Shown one piece after another: positions 1 through 7,353 of a DNA stretch of 64,000 bases (within the stretch, counting starts at the first letter, position 1; every line of letters begins with the position of its first letter). The position numbers and the translations under genes were made by a program. The stretch spans positions 1 through 64,000 of the forward strand of contig RHKY01000002.1 of assembly GCA_008363385.1 (NCBI GenBank). Reading direction: 5' to 3'. Below the pieces are notes generated by a model. It saw only the letters and a program-made list of their open reading frames with translations, had not been told where the DNA came from and did no database searches. The DNA comes from Acidobacteriota bacterium. GTDB lineage: Bacteria; Acidobacteriota; Thermoanaerobaculia; UBA5066.

Positions 1-104
1 TCTGCGTCACCTTCTTGCTCGCAACTCGATGGTACGCAGAGAGTTCAGAACGATGCTTCGCTTTTCAGCGCTCCCCTACTGTGGTTTCCCGGCTGAGCGG
101 GGGT

Positions 105-120
105 GGGGCCCATGGGCCCC
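105..120. repeat. 16-bp perfect palindrome downstream of the hemerythrin gene
   Basis: GGGGCCCATGGGCCCC is a perfect palindrome 32 nt past the stop of the minus-strand hemerythrin gene. It could fold as a hairpin in that transcript, but no U-run follows, so a terminator role is only a guess. I see no gene in bases 1-151. Confidence 0.35.
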
Positions 121-151
121 TCCGCGGCCGCGCGGGAGCGGGCACAAGGTC

Positions 152-811
152 TCAGCCGAGCCGCTCGGAGAACTCGTCCCACTCGTAGTCGTTCCACCAC
201 TCCCGCTCGACGCCGCCGCACGTCGTGCCGTATGACGGGCAGACGACGCACCCCTCTCCCCGGACGGCCACGGGGTCGTTCGAGGGAGGGTAGGCGGCGA
301 CGAGACGCTCCCCCTCGGCGCGGGCCGCCTCTTCCTCGGCGGCCGGGGGGCGGGACGGCAGCTCGACCACCCCCGCGCGCCGGAGCCGCTCCTCGCTCTC
401 GGGGAGGAGGACGGAGTTCTCGGCGTCGATGTGCTGCCAGAGCTCGCGGACGTAGCGCCCGGCGAGCTCCCCGAGCCGGGCGCCGGCCTCGGGGGCGAGC
501 GGCCCCGCGGCGAGGAGGAGCGGCGTCGTCTCCGAGAGGACCCCCTCCATCTCGCGGTGCTGCGAGAGGAACGAGCCGATCGGCCCTCTGTCCGGAGGCA
601 GCTCGGCGGACTCGACGAGGGCCGGGAAGAGCGAGTCCTCCTCCCGCGCGTGGTGATAGCCGCCCGAGTAGCCGGTGAAGAACCGGAGGAAGGCCGAGCC
701 GTCCGCCTCGACCGCCTCCCCCCGCGCCCGCCGCGCCGCGAACGTCAGCAGCGACCCCGCGACCGCCTCGATCAGGACGTGCTCGGCCCGCAGCTCGTCG
801 AGAAGCCTCAT
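152..811 (-). CDS. Hemerythrin HHE domain protein
   Basis: This 219-residue cytoplasmic protein has the His/Glu pattern of a hemerythrin-like four-helix bundle that holds a diiron centre. Likely ligands are H11, H53 or H54, E58, H85, E89, H127 and E131. Family members bind O2, NO or iron, or act as redox sensors. After the bundle (about 1-145) comes an acidic/Ala-rich linker and a C-terminal patch with three cysteines (C188, C191, C198), which is not part of the classic fold and might bind metal or form disulfides. No Shine-Dalgarno sequence precedes the ATG; a TAGGCT box lies 6 nt upstream, which suggests a leaderless transcript. The gene stands alone, so a precise role cannot be given. Confidence 0.85.
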   Translation of the reverse strand: MRLLDELRAEHVLIEAVAGSLLTFAARRARGEAVEADGSAFLRFFTGYSGGYHHAREEDSLFPALVESAELPPDRGPIGSFLSQHREMEGVLSETTPLLLAAGPLAPEAGARLGELAGRYVRELWQHIDAENSVLLPESEERLRRAGVVELPSRPPAAEEEAARAEGERLVAAYPPSNDPVAVRGEGCVVCPSYGTTCGGVEREWWNDYEWDEFSERLG

Positions 812-817
812 TCCCGG

Positions 818-823
818 AGCCTA
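818..823 (-). promoter_or_regulatory. -10-like box TAGGCT of the hemerythrin gene
   Basis: TAGGCT on the minus strand ends 6 nt before the ATG at 811, and no ribosome binding site lies between. This fits the leaderless pattern seen at several genes in the window. No clear -35 is visible. Confidence 0.35.
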
Positions 824-885
824 GCAGGGCGAGGGGACGTCGTTCTCGACCGTCCGGCCCTCTCCCTCCGTCGGGCCAACCGTTG

Positions 886-1083
886 CTAGCGCCGCCTCGC
901 CCGGACGTACGCGTGGACGACGAACCAGGCGATGACGGTGACGCTGACGACAAGGTCCACGCCCTCGGGAGCGTGGGTCCTGTAGAGGTACCAGAGCGTC
1001 AGCCCGAGGGCGAGGAACGGCAGGTCGACCAGGGGGAGCATCAGGAACGACCGCTCTCGGTCCCGCTCGGGCGAGCCCCTCAT
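886..1083 (-). CDS. Small two-helix membrane protein, function unknown
   Basis: A 65-residue protein with a charged N-terminus, a hydrophobic helix at about 15-33, a short loop and a second helix at about 43-60, ending in an Arg-rich tail (VRARRR). I do not recognise a family. The predicted two-pass topology with basic residues at the end is typical of small inner-membrane proteins. A weak purine-rich site (CTGGAG) precedes the ATG. The gene lies between the tRNA terminator region and the hemerythrin gene, on the same strand as both. It is short, but codon-position GC bias and clean membrane segments make it more likely real than chance. Confidence 0.55.
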   Translation of the reverse strand: MRGSPERDRERSFLMLPLVDLPFLALGLTLWYLYRTHAPEGVDLVVSVTVIAWFVVHAYVRARRR

Positions 1084-1129
1084 CTCCAGACGGTGCCTCT
1101 AAGGCAATCCTCGCACGCCGGCGGCCGCA

Positions 1130-1231
1130 GGGTTCCCCCGTCCCCTCCGCGGCCCAGAGAAAAAGGCCGCCTCTCGGCGGCCTTCTCGTGTCGCTGGTGC
1201 GCCCGCCGCGATTCGAACGCGGGACCTTCAG
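1130..1231. repeat. 102-bp direct repeat, copy 1 (terminator + tRNA 3' half)
   Basis: This segment matches 1277-1378 base for base except for a few substitutions and has the same length. It carries the terminator hairpin and the 3' half of tRNA-Arg. Weaker similarity continues for about 20 bp beyond. The offset between copies is 147 bp. Confidence 0.85.
1160..1184 (-). terminator. Intrinsic terminator, duplicated copy
   Basis: On the minus strand a 9-bp GC stem (AAGGCCGCC paired with GGCGGCCTT) with a 4-nt loop is followed by a run of T. It is the duplicate of the terminator at 1307-1331 and would act as a backup terminator for the tRNA unit. Confidence 0.7.
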
Positions 1232-1272
1232 TACCTGCGTCTGACGGTCTGTCACGTGCCCGGGGAACCCGT
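1195..1272 (-). pseudogene. Decayed duplicate of tRNA-Arg(CCG)
   Basis: Aligned without gaps to the intact tRNA at 1342-1419 (offset 147), this copy keeps the CCA end, acceptor 3' strand, T arm and most of the anticodon arm. The anticodon stem has an A-A mismatch, position 33 would be G instead of U, and the 5' half (D arm and acceptor 5' strand) is unrecognisable. It cannot fold as a cloverleaf, so it is a tRNA remnant. The altered loop would read CAG, but I do not call it a functional tRNA-Leu. Confidence 0.75.
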
Positions 1273-1285
1273 GCCCGGGTTCCCC
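1262..1285. repeat. 10-bp inverted repeat between the two tRNA copies
   Basis: GGGGAACCCG and CGGGTTCCCC form a perfect 10-bp stem around the loop TGCC. It sits where the lost 5' half of the duplicated tRNA should be, partly overlapping the start of repeat copy 2. Its role is unknown. Confidence 0.55.
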
Positions 1286-1378
1286 GTTCCCCTCCGCGGC
1301 CGAGAGAAAAAGGCCGCCTCTCGGCGGCCTTCTCGTGTCGCTGGTGCGCCCGCCGCGATTCGAACGCGGGACCTTCAG
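1277..1378. repeat. 102-bp direct repeat, copy 2 (part of intact tRNA-Arg)
   Basis: This is the partner of 1130-1231. It covers the functional terminator and the 3' half of the intact tRNA-Arg(CCG). Confidence 0.85.
1307..1331 (-). terminator. Intrinsic terminator of the tRNA-His/tRNA-Arg unit
   Basis: A 9-bp GC-rich stem (1310-1318 with 1323-1331), a 4-nt loop and a following T-run on the minus strand lie 11 nt past the CCA end of tRNA-Arg(CCG). Confidence 0.8.
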
Positions 1379-1419
1379 ATCCGGAGTCTGACGCTCTATC
1401 CGGGCTGAGCTACGGGCGC
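1342..1419 (-). tRNA. tRNA-Arg (anticodon CCG)
   Basis: The cloverleaf is complete. The acceptor GCGCCCG pairs with CGGGCGC, and the discriminator A is followed by an encoded CCA. The D arm contains GCTC/GAGC. The anticodon stem TCAGA/TCTGA encloses loop CTCCGGA (anticodon CCG, codon CGG), and the T loop is TTCGAAT. It lies 40 nt downstream of tRNA-His on the same strand and is followed by an intrinsic terminator, so the two are probably co-transcribed. Confidence 0.95.
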
Positions 1420-1459
1420 AGTCGGGGGTGGGTCGGGATGTCGAAAGAACCGGGGAAAG

Positions 1460-1536
1460 TGGGGTGAGAGACGGGGATCGAACCCGCGACAATCGGATCC
1501 ACAGTCCGATGCTCTACCGACTGAGCTACTCTCACC
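1460..1536 (-). tRNA. tRNA-His (anticodon GTG)
   Basis: The anticodon stem TCGGA/TCCGA encloses loop CTGTGGA with anticodon GTG. The acceptor has the extra 5' G (G-1) opposite C73 that marks tRNA-His, and CCA is encoded. The D arm (GCTC/GAGC) and T loop (TTCGATC) are normal. A TATCCT box lies 19 nt upstream. It is the first tRNA of a two-tRNA unit. Confidence 0.95.
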
Positions 1537-1555
1537 GCGCCCGGTCGGACCGCGG

Positions 1556-1561
1556 AGGATA
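1556..1561 (-). promoter_or_regulatory. -10-like box TATCCT upstream of tRNA-His
   Basis: TATCCT on the minus strand lies 19 nt before the tRNA 5' end, a plausible distance for a tRNA promoter. I see no good -35 hexamer at 16-18 nt. Confidence 0.4.
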
Positions 1562-1674
1562 GCAGATTTGCCGGGCCGCGTCGGATCTTCGATTCCCCGG
1601 CGGCGGACACGTTTCCTCCCGTCCCGCGTCCGGGACGCCGGCGAAGGCACGGGCCTTGCCTGGTACCGGGTGCC

Positions 1675-3333
1675 GTGAGACGCGCCGCCGCCCTCTCCGC
1701 CGTCCTCTCCCTCCTCGCCCCGCCGCTCGCCGTCTTCGCCCAGGAGCCGCCGGGCTCGATCCGCCGCGAGGTCTCGGTGACCGTCCGGACCTTGCCGGTC
1801 GTCGTGACCGACCGGGAGGGCAACCCGCCCGCCTCGCCCCCGCTTCCGGAGGACCTGGAGGTCCGCGAGGAGGGGGTCCCGGTGGAGGTCCTCGGCGTCG
1901 ACCCGATCGCGTCAGAGCCCGGCCCCGCCGCCGGGCCCGCGCCCGCCCCGGCGGAGGCGATTCCTCCCGTGGCCGCGGCGCCTGCCGCGCGCCGCCGGAC
2001 CGCACAGTACCTCTACGTCGACACGTCGTTCCTGAGGACCCGCTCCGTCAAGGAGGTCGTCGCGGCGGTGACGAAGGAGCTGCCGCGCCTCCTTTCGATC
2101 GGCCCTCTCGAGGTCGTCGTGGCCGACCCGGCGCCGCGGGTCTTCTTCCCGGCGAGCGCGGACGAGGCCGCGCTCCGGACCGTCCTGGACGGCCTGGCGA
2201 AGAAGGTCCCGGGACGCGACCGGGTCGTCGCCCTCCGCAAGGAGCTGATCCAGGCCCAGGAGAGCGACCCGAAGCAGACCGGCGCCTTCCGGAGCCGGGC
2301 GGCGACGGCTCCCGTCCCCGGGACCCAGCTCCAGCGCGCCCACCTCTTCCAGGAGGCCGCCGTGATCCGCGAGGGGATGGGCCGGCTGGCGCGCTGGGCG
2401 GCCTCGTTCCCGACGGCCGAGGGGGGGATCGTCTACCTGGCCAGCGACGGCTTCGACGTCGACCAGGCCGAGTTCTACTCGAACGTGGAGGGCGTCGCCG
2501 TCCGGACGGAGGTGACGCCGATGGTGGAGGAGTCCCTCCGGTCCGCGTCCCAGGCGCTCCTGTCCGGCGGGTTCACCACGGTCCCGATCGCGTTGAACGC
2601 CTCGGCGAGCGCGCCGAGCGCGAGCGCGGCCGAGTTCACCGGCCGCGACCGCGTCTACACCACGCTCTCCCCCACGTCCGGGCCGACGCTGATGCTCCAC
2701 CCGCTCGACCCGCTCCGCGAGTACGCCGAGACGACGGGGGGCGAGGTGCTCGTTTCGGCCGGCCAGCTGGCCGCGGCCGCCCGGCGCCTCTCCTCGCGGT
2801 ACGTCGTCTCCTGGAAGGCCCGGGAGGCGCCGGACGGGAGGGTCCACCGCGTCACCGTCCGGAGCCGCAACCCCCAGCTCGTCGTCCGGGCCGCCCGGGG
2901 GATCCCGGCCGGGACCCCGCAGGCTCGCTCGGCCGCCAAGGCCCTCGACGTCCTGGAGGGCGCACCGGCCGAGGGCGGGCTGCCGCTCGAGGTGTCGCTC
3001 GGCCACCGGGAGAAGACGAAGAAGGGGCGCTTCGGCGCGCCGCTCTCGGTGAAGGTGACGCTCGCGGACCTGAAGCCGCTCCTGGACCGGACCAGCGCCC
3101 CGCGGATGCGGGTCTCGGTCGCCGTCGAGATCCCGGGCTCGATCCCGTTCGTCTGGCACGAGGAGCGGGACCTCCCCGGGGACTACGGGAAGGGCTGGAT
3201 CTTCGAGATGCCGATCGAGTGGCCGGACGGCGCCCAGAGGATCGGCGTCGTCGTCGAGGAGCTCCGGACGGGGCTGTGGGCAGGCCGAGGCGGGGACCTC
3301 GAGAAGGCCTGGGCGCCGTCCACGGCGCGATGA
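1675..3333 (+). CDS. Secreted VWFA-related protein (acidobacterial type)
   Basis: This 552-residue protein starts at a GTG and begins with an export signal (MRRAAALS... to about residue 22, AFAQ-like end: VFAQEPP). An N-terminal module of about 30-75 with the pattern VTVRTLPVVVTDREG is typical of the VWFA-related proteins that are abundant in Acidobacteriota. The VWA-like domain follows; at the usual metal site it reads YVDTSFL (D116), so the DxSxS MIDAS motif is not complete and metal binding is doubtful. The C-terminal 150 residues form another probable beta domain. It likely works in the periplasm or at the cell surface in protein binding. The methyltransferase gene starts 18 nt after its stop but has its own promoter-like box. 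Confidence 0.75.
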   Translation: MRRAAALSAVLSLLAPPLAVFAQEPPGSIRREVSVTVRTLPVVVTDREGNPPASPPLPEDLEVREEGVPVEVLGVDPIASEPGPAAGPAPAPAEAIPPVAAAPAARRRTAQYLYVDTSFLRTRSVKEVVAAVTKELPRLLSIGPLEVVVADPAPRVFFPASADEAALRTVLDGLAKKVPGRDRVVALRKELIQAQESDPKQTGAFRSRAATAPVPGTQLQRAHLFQEAAVIREGMGRLARWAASFPTAEGGIVYLASDGFDVDQAEFYSNVEGVAVRTEVTPMVEESLRSASQALLSGGFTTVPIALNASASAPSASAAEFTGRDRVYTTLSPTSGPTLMLHPLDPLREYAETTGGEVLVSAGQLAAAARRLSSRYVVSWKAREAPDGRVHRVTVRSRNPQLVVRAARGIPAGTPQARSAAKALDVLEGAPAEGGLPLEVSLGHREKTKKGRFGAPLSVKVTLADLKPLLDRTSAPRMRVSVAVEIPGSIPFVWHEERDLPGDYGKGWIFEMPIEWPDGAQRIGVVVEELRTGLWAGRGGDLEKAWAPSTAR

Positions 3334-3338
3334 GAGGG

Positions 3339-3344
3339 TAGAGT
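3339..3344 (+). promoter_or_regulatory. -10-like box TAGAGT of the methyltransferase gene
   Basis: TAGAGT ends 6 nt before the GTG start at 3351, with no Shine-Dalgarno sequence. The arrangement fits a leaderless transcript. The box overlaps the end of the upstream gene region. Confidence 0.35.
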
Positions 3345-3350
3345 CGCCGG

Positions 3351-4469
3351 GTGAGCCTAGAGGAGATCGCCCGGAGCTGGGACGCCTTCGGGCGAGAGGA
3401 CCCTCTCTGGGCGATCCTGACGCTGCCCGGGAAGCGGAACCGCCGCTGGGACCCCGAGGAGTTCTTCCAGACCGGGGTGGAGGAGGTGGGTCGGGTCCTC
3501 TCGCTCCTCGAGTCCCTCGGCCTCCCGGCCTCGCGGCGGCGGGCGCTCGACTTCGGCTGCGGCGTCGGCAGGCTGACGCAGGCGCTGGCGAGGGCGTTTT
3601 GCGAGGTGGACGGCGTGGACGTGGCACGCTCGATGGTCGAGCTGGCGGAGCGCTTCAACCGGCACGGCGGTCGCTGCCGGTTCCACCTGAACGCCGAGCC
3701 GGACCTGGGCCTCTTCCCGGACGGGGCCTTCGACCTCGTCTACTCGTCCTACGTCCTCCAGCACGTCCCCCCCGGGCTGGCGCGGGGGTACGTGAAGGAG
3801 TTCCTCCGGGTCCTCTCCCCGGGAGGGGTGGCCCTCTTCCAGCTTCCGGCCGAGCCGCGGCCCGGCGCCTCGGCGCCGCTCCCGGACGGGGCTTTCCGCG
3901 CCCGGCTCTCGGTCTCCCCCCCGCCCGGAAGACTTCGCACCGGCGAGCCGTGGACGCTCGCCGTCCAGGTCGTCAACGAAGGCTCCGGCCCGTGGCCCTG
4001 CCGGGGGGACGGCACGGGCCGCTTCCAGGTGAACGTCGGGAACCACTGGCTCTCGGAGGACGGGGGGCTCGTCGCGCAGGACGACGGGCGAGCACCGCTC
4101 CCGGCGGACCTCGCCCCCGGCGCGTCGGCCGAGGTGGAGCTGACCGTGACGCCGCCCGGCCGGCCGGGTCCGTACCTGCTGGAGGTCGACCTCGTCCAGG
4201 AGGGGGTCGCCTGGTTCGCCGAGAGGGGCTCGCCGCCCTGCCGGCTCGCGGTCCCGGTGGGCGGCGAGGCGTCCCCAGCACCGGCCGAGGGCGCTCCGGC
4301 GCCCGCACCGCCCCGGATGGAGATGCACGGCGTCCCGCCGGCCGACGTGGCCCTCTGGGTGGAGGAGGCGGGCGGACGGATCGCCGAGCGGACAGGCCTC
4401 GTCTCGACCGGGCGGGAGTTCCTGGAGAAGGACTGGGTCTCGTGGCTCTACGCCGCCGTCCGTCGCTGA
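3351..4469 (+). CDS. SAM-dependent methyltransferase with C-terminal sandwich domain
   Basis: Residues about 40-170 form a class I methyltransferase: motif I is LDFGCGVGRLT (D67-T76), the acidic residue after beta-2 lies in VDGVDVA, and the post-motif reads DLVYSSYVLQHV followed by VLSPGGVALFQLP. The substrate is unknown. Residues about 178-310 are a second, beta-rich module with VQVVNEGSGPWP and NHWLSEDGG, resembling the Ig-like or FW-type domains that accompany some sugar-active methyltransferases and glycosyltransferases. The last 50 residues include MHGVPPADVALWVEEAGG. There is no signal peptide. The start GTG is supported by a TAGAGT box 6 nt upstream. A role in surface glycan or lipid methylation is possible but not shown. 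Confidence 0.8.
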   Translation: MSLEEIARSWDAFGREDPLWAILTLPGKRNRRWDPEEFFQTGVEEVGRVLSLLESLGLPASRRRALDFGCGVGRLTQALARAFCEVDGVDVARSMVELAERFNRHGGRCRFHLNAEPDLGLFPDGAFDLVYSSYVLQHVPPGLARGYVKEFLRVLSPGGVALFQLPAEPRPGASAPLPDGAFRARLSVSPPPGRLRTGEPWTLAVQVVNEGSGPWPCRGDGTGRFQVNVGNHWLSEDGGLVAQDDGRAPLPADLAPGASAEVELTVTPPGRPGPYLLEVDLVQEGVAWFAERGSPPCRLAVPVGGEASPAPAEGAPAPAPPRMEMHGVPPADVALWVEEAGGRIAERTGLVSTGREFLEKDWVSWLYAAVRR

Positions 4470-4530
4470 GGCCCTTCGCCGGGGCTTCACGCGCGGGCGG
4501 TACCATCCCGGGCGGACGGAGGCTGACGGG

Positions 4531-5646
4531 ATGACGACGGATGCGGCCCCGCGGGGCCGGGGCGTGGGGCGGCTGGCACGGCAGGGCTCGCTCTCCGTGG
4601 CGGTCGGCCTCATCGCGGGCACGCTCGTGGCGCTCCTCCTCCACCGCGTCCTGGACGGGGCCGTCAGCGAGTGGGCCGAGAGGGACCTCGCCCGCACGCT
4701 CGAACGCCTCGCCCCGGACGCAGCGGCGTCGCTGGGCGCGGAGCCGGAGGCCAGGGCTCTCGTAGAGCGGGCCTCCCGCCAGCTCGGCGTCCGGCTGACG
4801 CTCCTCGCCGCGGACGGGAGGGTGGTGGCCGACAGCGACGTGGAGCCGACGCGGCTGTCCTCCGTCGAGAACCACGCCGGGCGGCCCGAGGTGGTGAGGG
4901 CGCGAGAGTCCGGGACCGGCTTCGACCGCCGCCGGTCGGCGACCGTCTCCGAGCCGTTCCTCTACGTCGCCCGGCGGATCGAGAGCGCGGGCGCCGTGAC
5001 GGGGTACCTGCGGGCGGCCGTCGCCGAGTCGGAGCTGGCCCGGCACGAGGCCCCGTCGCGCCGCCGTCTGACGGCGCTCTCGGTGGGGGCCGGCCTGGCC
5101 GTGGCCCTCCTCCTCGTGGCCGTGAAGAGGAAGCACGCCCGGGAGCTCGAGTTCGTCGGAGAGGCCGTCGCCCGGGCCGCCGGCGGGGAGCCCCCCGGAC
5201 CCGTCCCGCAGACGACCCCCGAGACGGCCGAGGTCCTCGCCCGCCTGGCCGAGCTCGCCCGGCTCGTCCGCGAGGACCGGGACAGGAGCGAGCGCACGGG
5301 CGCCCTCCTGGCGACGGTCTTCGACGACCTCCCGGTGGGGCTGGCGGTCGTCGACGGGAGCCTCGGTCTCGTCCAGGTGAACCCGGCGTTCGAGCGGGCG
5401 CTGGGGCTTCCGGCCGGCTCCGTGAGGCCCGGGGCGCACCTCGTCGAGGCGGTGCGGGTCGCCGACGTCCTCCACGCCTTCGAGCGGTCGCTCGCGGGGG
5501 AGCGGGTCGAGCGCCAGCCCGTTCCCTTCCCCCGCTCCGGGCCCCCGGCGACGCTGGAGCTGACCGTCTTCCGGCTGGCGGGCGAGCCCCGCTCCGGGGT
5601 CCCCGCCGCGGTCGGCGTCCTCCGGGAGACCCCTCCCCTCCCCTGA
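4531..5646 (+). CDS. PhoR-like membrane sensor lacking a kinase domain
   Basis: The 371-residue protein has TM helix 1 at about 20-38, an extracytoplasmic domain to about 178, TM helix 2 at about 180-196, a linker helix and a PAS domain at about 258-355 (FDDLPVGLAVVDGSLGLVQVN). The outer domain carries PhoR-like wording such as ADGRVVADSDVEP, VENHAGRPEV and LYVARRI. The protein then stops: no HisKA His, N box or G box follows, in this frame or in the 22 nt before the next gene. It is the first gene of a phosphate cluster with a DUF47 protein and Pit. It may report on phosphate or envelope state to an unlinked partner. A GGAGG sequence lies about 10 nt before the ATG. Confidence 0.75.
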   Translation: MTTDAAPRGRGVGRLARQGSLSVAVGLIAGTLVALLLHRVLDGAVSEWAERDLARTLERLAPDAAASLGAEPEARALVERASRQLGVRLTLLAADGRVVADSDVEPTRLSSVENHAGRPEVVRARESGTGFDRRRSATVSEPFLYVARRIESAGAVTGYLRAAVAESELARHEAPSRRRLTALSVGAGLAVALLLVAVKRKHARELEFVGEAVARAAGGEPPGPVPQTTPETAEVLARLAELARLVREDRDRSERTGALLATVFDDLPVGLAVVDGSLGLVQVNPAFERALGLPAGSVRPGAHLVEAVRVADVLHAFERSLAGERVERQPVPFPRSGPPATLELTVFRLAGEPRSGVPAAVGVLRETPPLP

Positions 5647-5674
5647 TATCCTCGCCCTCCCGGAGGAGGTGGAC

Positions 5675-6295
5675 GTGTTCCGTCTTTTTCCCCGCGAGGA
5701 GACGTTCCTGCCCCAGTTCAAGCAGGCCGCGCAGGTGATCCTGGACGCGGCCCGCGCCTTCGACAACCTCGCCGCCGACTTCACGGACGCCGCCGTCAAG
5801 GCCAGCCACATCAAGCACCTGGAGCACGAGGGCGACCAGATCGCCCACCAGACGTTCGACCTCCTGAACCGGACCTGGATCACCCCCATCGACCGGGAGG
5901 ACATCCACGCCCTGGTGACCACCCTCGACGACGTCCTCGACTACATCGAGGCCGCCTCCAGCCGTCTGATCCTCTACAAGGTGACGCCGACCGCGCCGCT
6001 GAAGGGGATGACCCCCCTGATCGTCCAGTCGGCCGAGGCGATCCAGCGGGCGCTCGCCCTCCTCGGGGACATGAAGCACTCCCGCGAGATCATCGAGGCC
6101 TGCGTCGAGATCAACCGGCTGGAGAACGAGGCGGACACCCTGAACCGGATCGCCATCGCCCACCTCTTCGAGACGGAGAAGGACCCGATCGAGATCATCA
6201 AGTGGAAGGAGCTCTACGAGATCGTCGAGGGCGCCACGGACCGCTGCGAGGACGTCGCCAACGTCCTCGAGGCGATCGTGATCAAGTCCACCTGA
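5675..6295 (+). CDS. DUF47/PhoU-like phosphate transport regulator
   Basis: This protein of about 206 residues is all alpha-helical with conserved family phrases (LEHEGDQIAH, DREDIHALV, LDDVLDYIEAA, KWKELYEIVEGATDRCEDVANVLE). DUF47 proteins are PhoU-like and usually sit before Pit phosphate transporters, whose activity they are thought to control. Two GTG codons are possible. AGGAGG at 5664-5669 overlaps the upstream GTG (5669) but lies 5 nt before the GTG at 5675, so 5675 is chosen. The Pit gene begins 16 nt downstream, so the pair is surely co-transcribed. Confidence 0.93.
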   Translation: MFRLFPREETFLPQFKQAAQVILDAARAFDNLAADFTDAAVKASHIKHLEHEGDQIAHQTFDLLNRTWITPIDREDIHALVTTLDDVLDYIEAASSRLILYKVTPTAPLKGMTPLIVQSAEAIQRALALLGDMKHSREIIEACVEINRLENEADTLNRIAIAHLFETEKDPIEIIKWKELYEIVEGATDRCEDVANVLEAIVIKST

Positions 6296-6311
6296 GGCGG
6301 GGCCGCCCCCG

Positions 6312-7295
6312 ATGACCTACATCTTCTTCATCATCTTCCTGGCCCTCGTCTTCGACTTCATCAACGGGTTCCACGACGCGGCCAACTCCATCGCCACGGT
6401 CGTCGGGACGCGGGTCCTCTCCCCGAAGGTGGCGGTCGCCTGGGCGGCCTTCTTCAACTTCGTCGCCGCCTTCGGCTTCGGGACGCACGTGGCCAAGACG
6501 ATCGGCAAGGGGATCGTCGACCCGAAGATCGTGGAGCCCGACCTGATCCTGGCCGCCCTCGCAGGGGCGATCGTCTGGAACCTCCTGACCTGGTGGTGGG
6601 GCCTCCCGTCCTCCTCCTCGCACGCCCTGATCGGGGGGCTGGCCGGCGCGGCCCTCACGAAGGCGGGCGTCTCGAGCCTCGTCCTCTCGGGGATCGCCAA
6701 GGTCGCGGCGTTCATCGTGATCTCGCCGCTGGTCGGGTTCGGCCTCGGGTTCGGCTTCTACGTGACGGTGTCGTGGACCATGAGGCGCTGGGCGCCGGAG
6801 CGGGTCGACCGGATCTTCCGGAGGGTCCAGCTCGTCTCGGCGGCGGCCTTCTCGCTCGGTCACGGCGGCAACGACGCCCAGAAGACGATGGGGATCATCT
6901 TCGCCCTCCTCGTCTCCACCGGCCACCTCTCGGGCAGCGCGATCCCGTTCTGGATCGTCCTGATCTGCCACGCCGCGATCGGCCTGGGGACCCTCTCGGG
7001 CGGGTGGCGGATCGTCCGGACGATGTCGATGCGGATCACGCCGCTGAAGCCGGTCGGCGGCTCCTGCGCGGAGTTCGCGGGGGCCCTGACCCTCTTCGGC
7101 GCCACGTTCGGGGGGATCCCGGTCTCCACCACCCACACGATCACCGGTTCGATCATGGGCGTCGGGGCGACCCGGCGGCTCTCGGCCGTCAAGTGGGGGG
7201 TCGCCCGGAGGATCATCGTCGCCTGGATCGTCACGATCCCCGCCTCGGCCCTGGTGGCGGCGCTGAGCTGGTGGGGAATCCAGCTCTTACGCTGA
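6312..7295 (+). CDS. pit: Pit family inorganic phosphate transporter
   Basis: A 327-residue inner-membrane protein with about ten hydrophobic helices. Both Pit signature regions are present: FINGFHDAANSIATVV near residue 16 and GHGGNDAQKTMGI near residue 184. WWGLPSSSSHALIGG and GIPVSTTHTITGSI are the paired inverted-repeat hairpin motifs of this family. It would move phosphate (as metal phosphate or with H+/Na+) into the cell. It follows the DUF47 gene closely. Its length is that of the short bacterial Pit forms, which lack the large central loop of E. coli PitA. Confidence 0.95.
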   Translation: MTYIFFIIFLALVFDFINGFHDAANSIATVVGTRVLSPKVAVAWAAFFNFVAAFGFGTHVAKTIGKGIVDPKIVEPDLILAALAGAIVWNLLTWWWGLPSSSSHALIGGLAGAALTKAGVSSLVLSGIAKVAAFIVISPLVGFGLGFGFYVTVSWTMRRWAPERVDRIFRRVQLVSAAAFSLGHGGNDAQKTMGIIFALLVSTGHLSGSAIPFWIVLICHAAIGLGTLSGGWRIVRTMSMRITPLKPVGGSCAEFAGALTLFGATFGGIPVSTTHTITGSIMGVGATRRLSAVKWGVARRIIVAWIVTIPASALVAALSWWGIQLLR

Positions 7296-7353
7296 AGAAA
7301 CTCCTCCTTTCCGCGAGACGCCGGGCCGCCTCCGTCCGTATCTAGGAACGGCG

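Noticed and set aside
1195-1272. Second functional tRNA (apparent anticodon CAG)
   Set aside because: The 5' half does not fold, position 33 is not U and the anticodon stem has a mismatch, so it is a relic.
1130-1419. Attachment sites of an integrated mobile element
   Set aside because: The copies are only 147 bp apart with no integrase or cargo, so no element is present now; a past excision scar remains possible.
5647-5674. Frameshifted kinase domain after the PhoR-like sensor
   Set aside because: Only 28 nt separate the stop from the next start, and no HisKA or HATPase motifs occur in any frame there or in the next gene.
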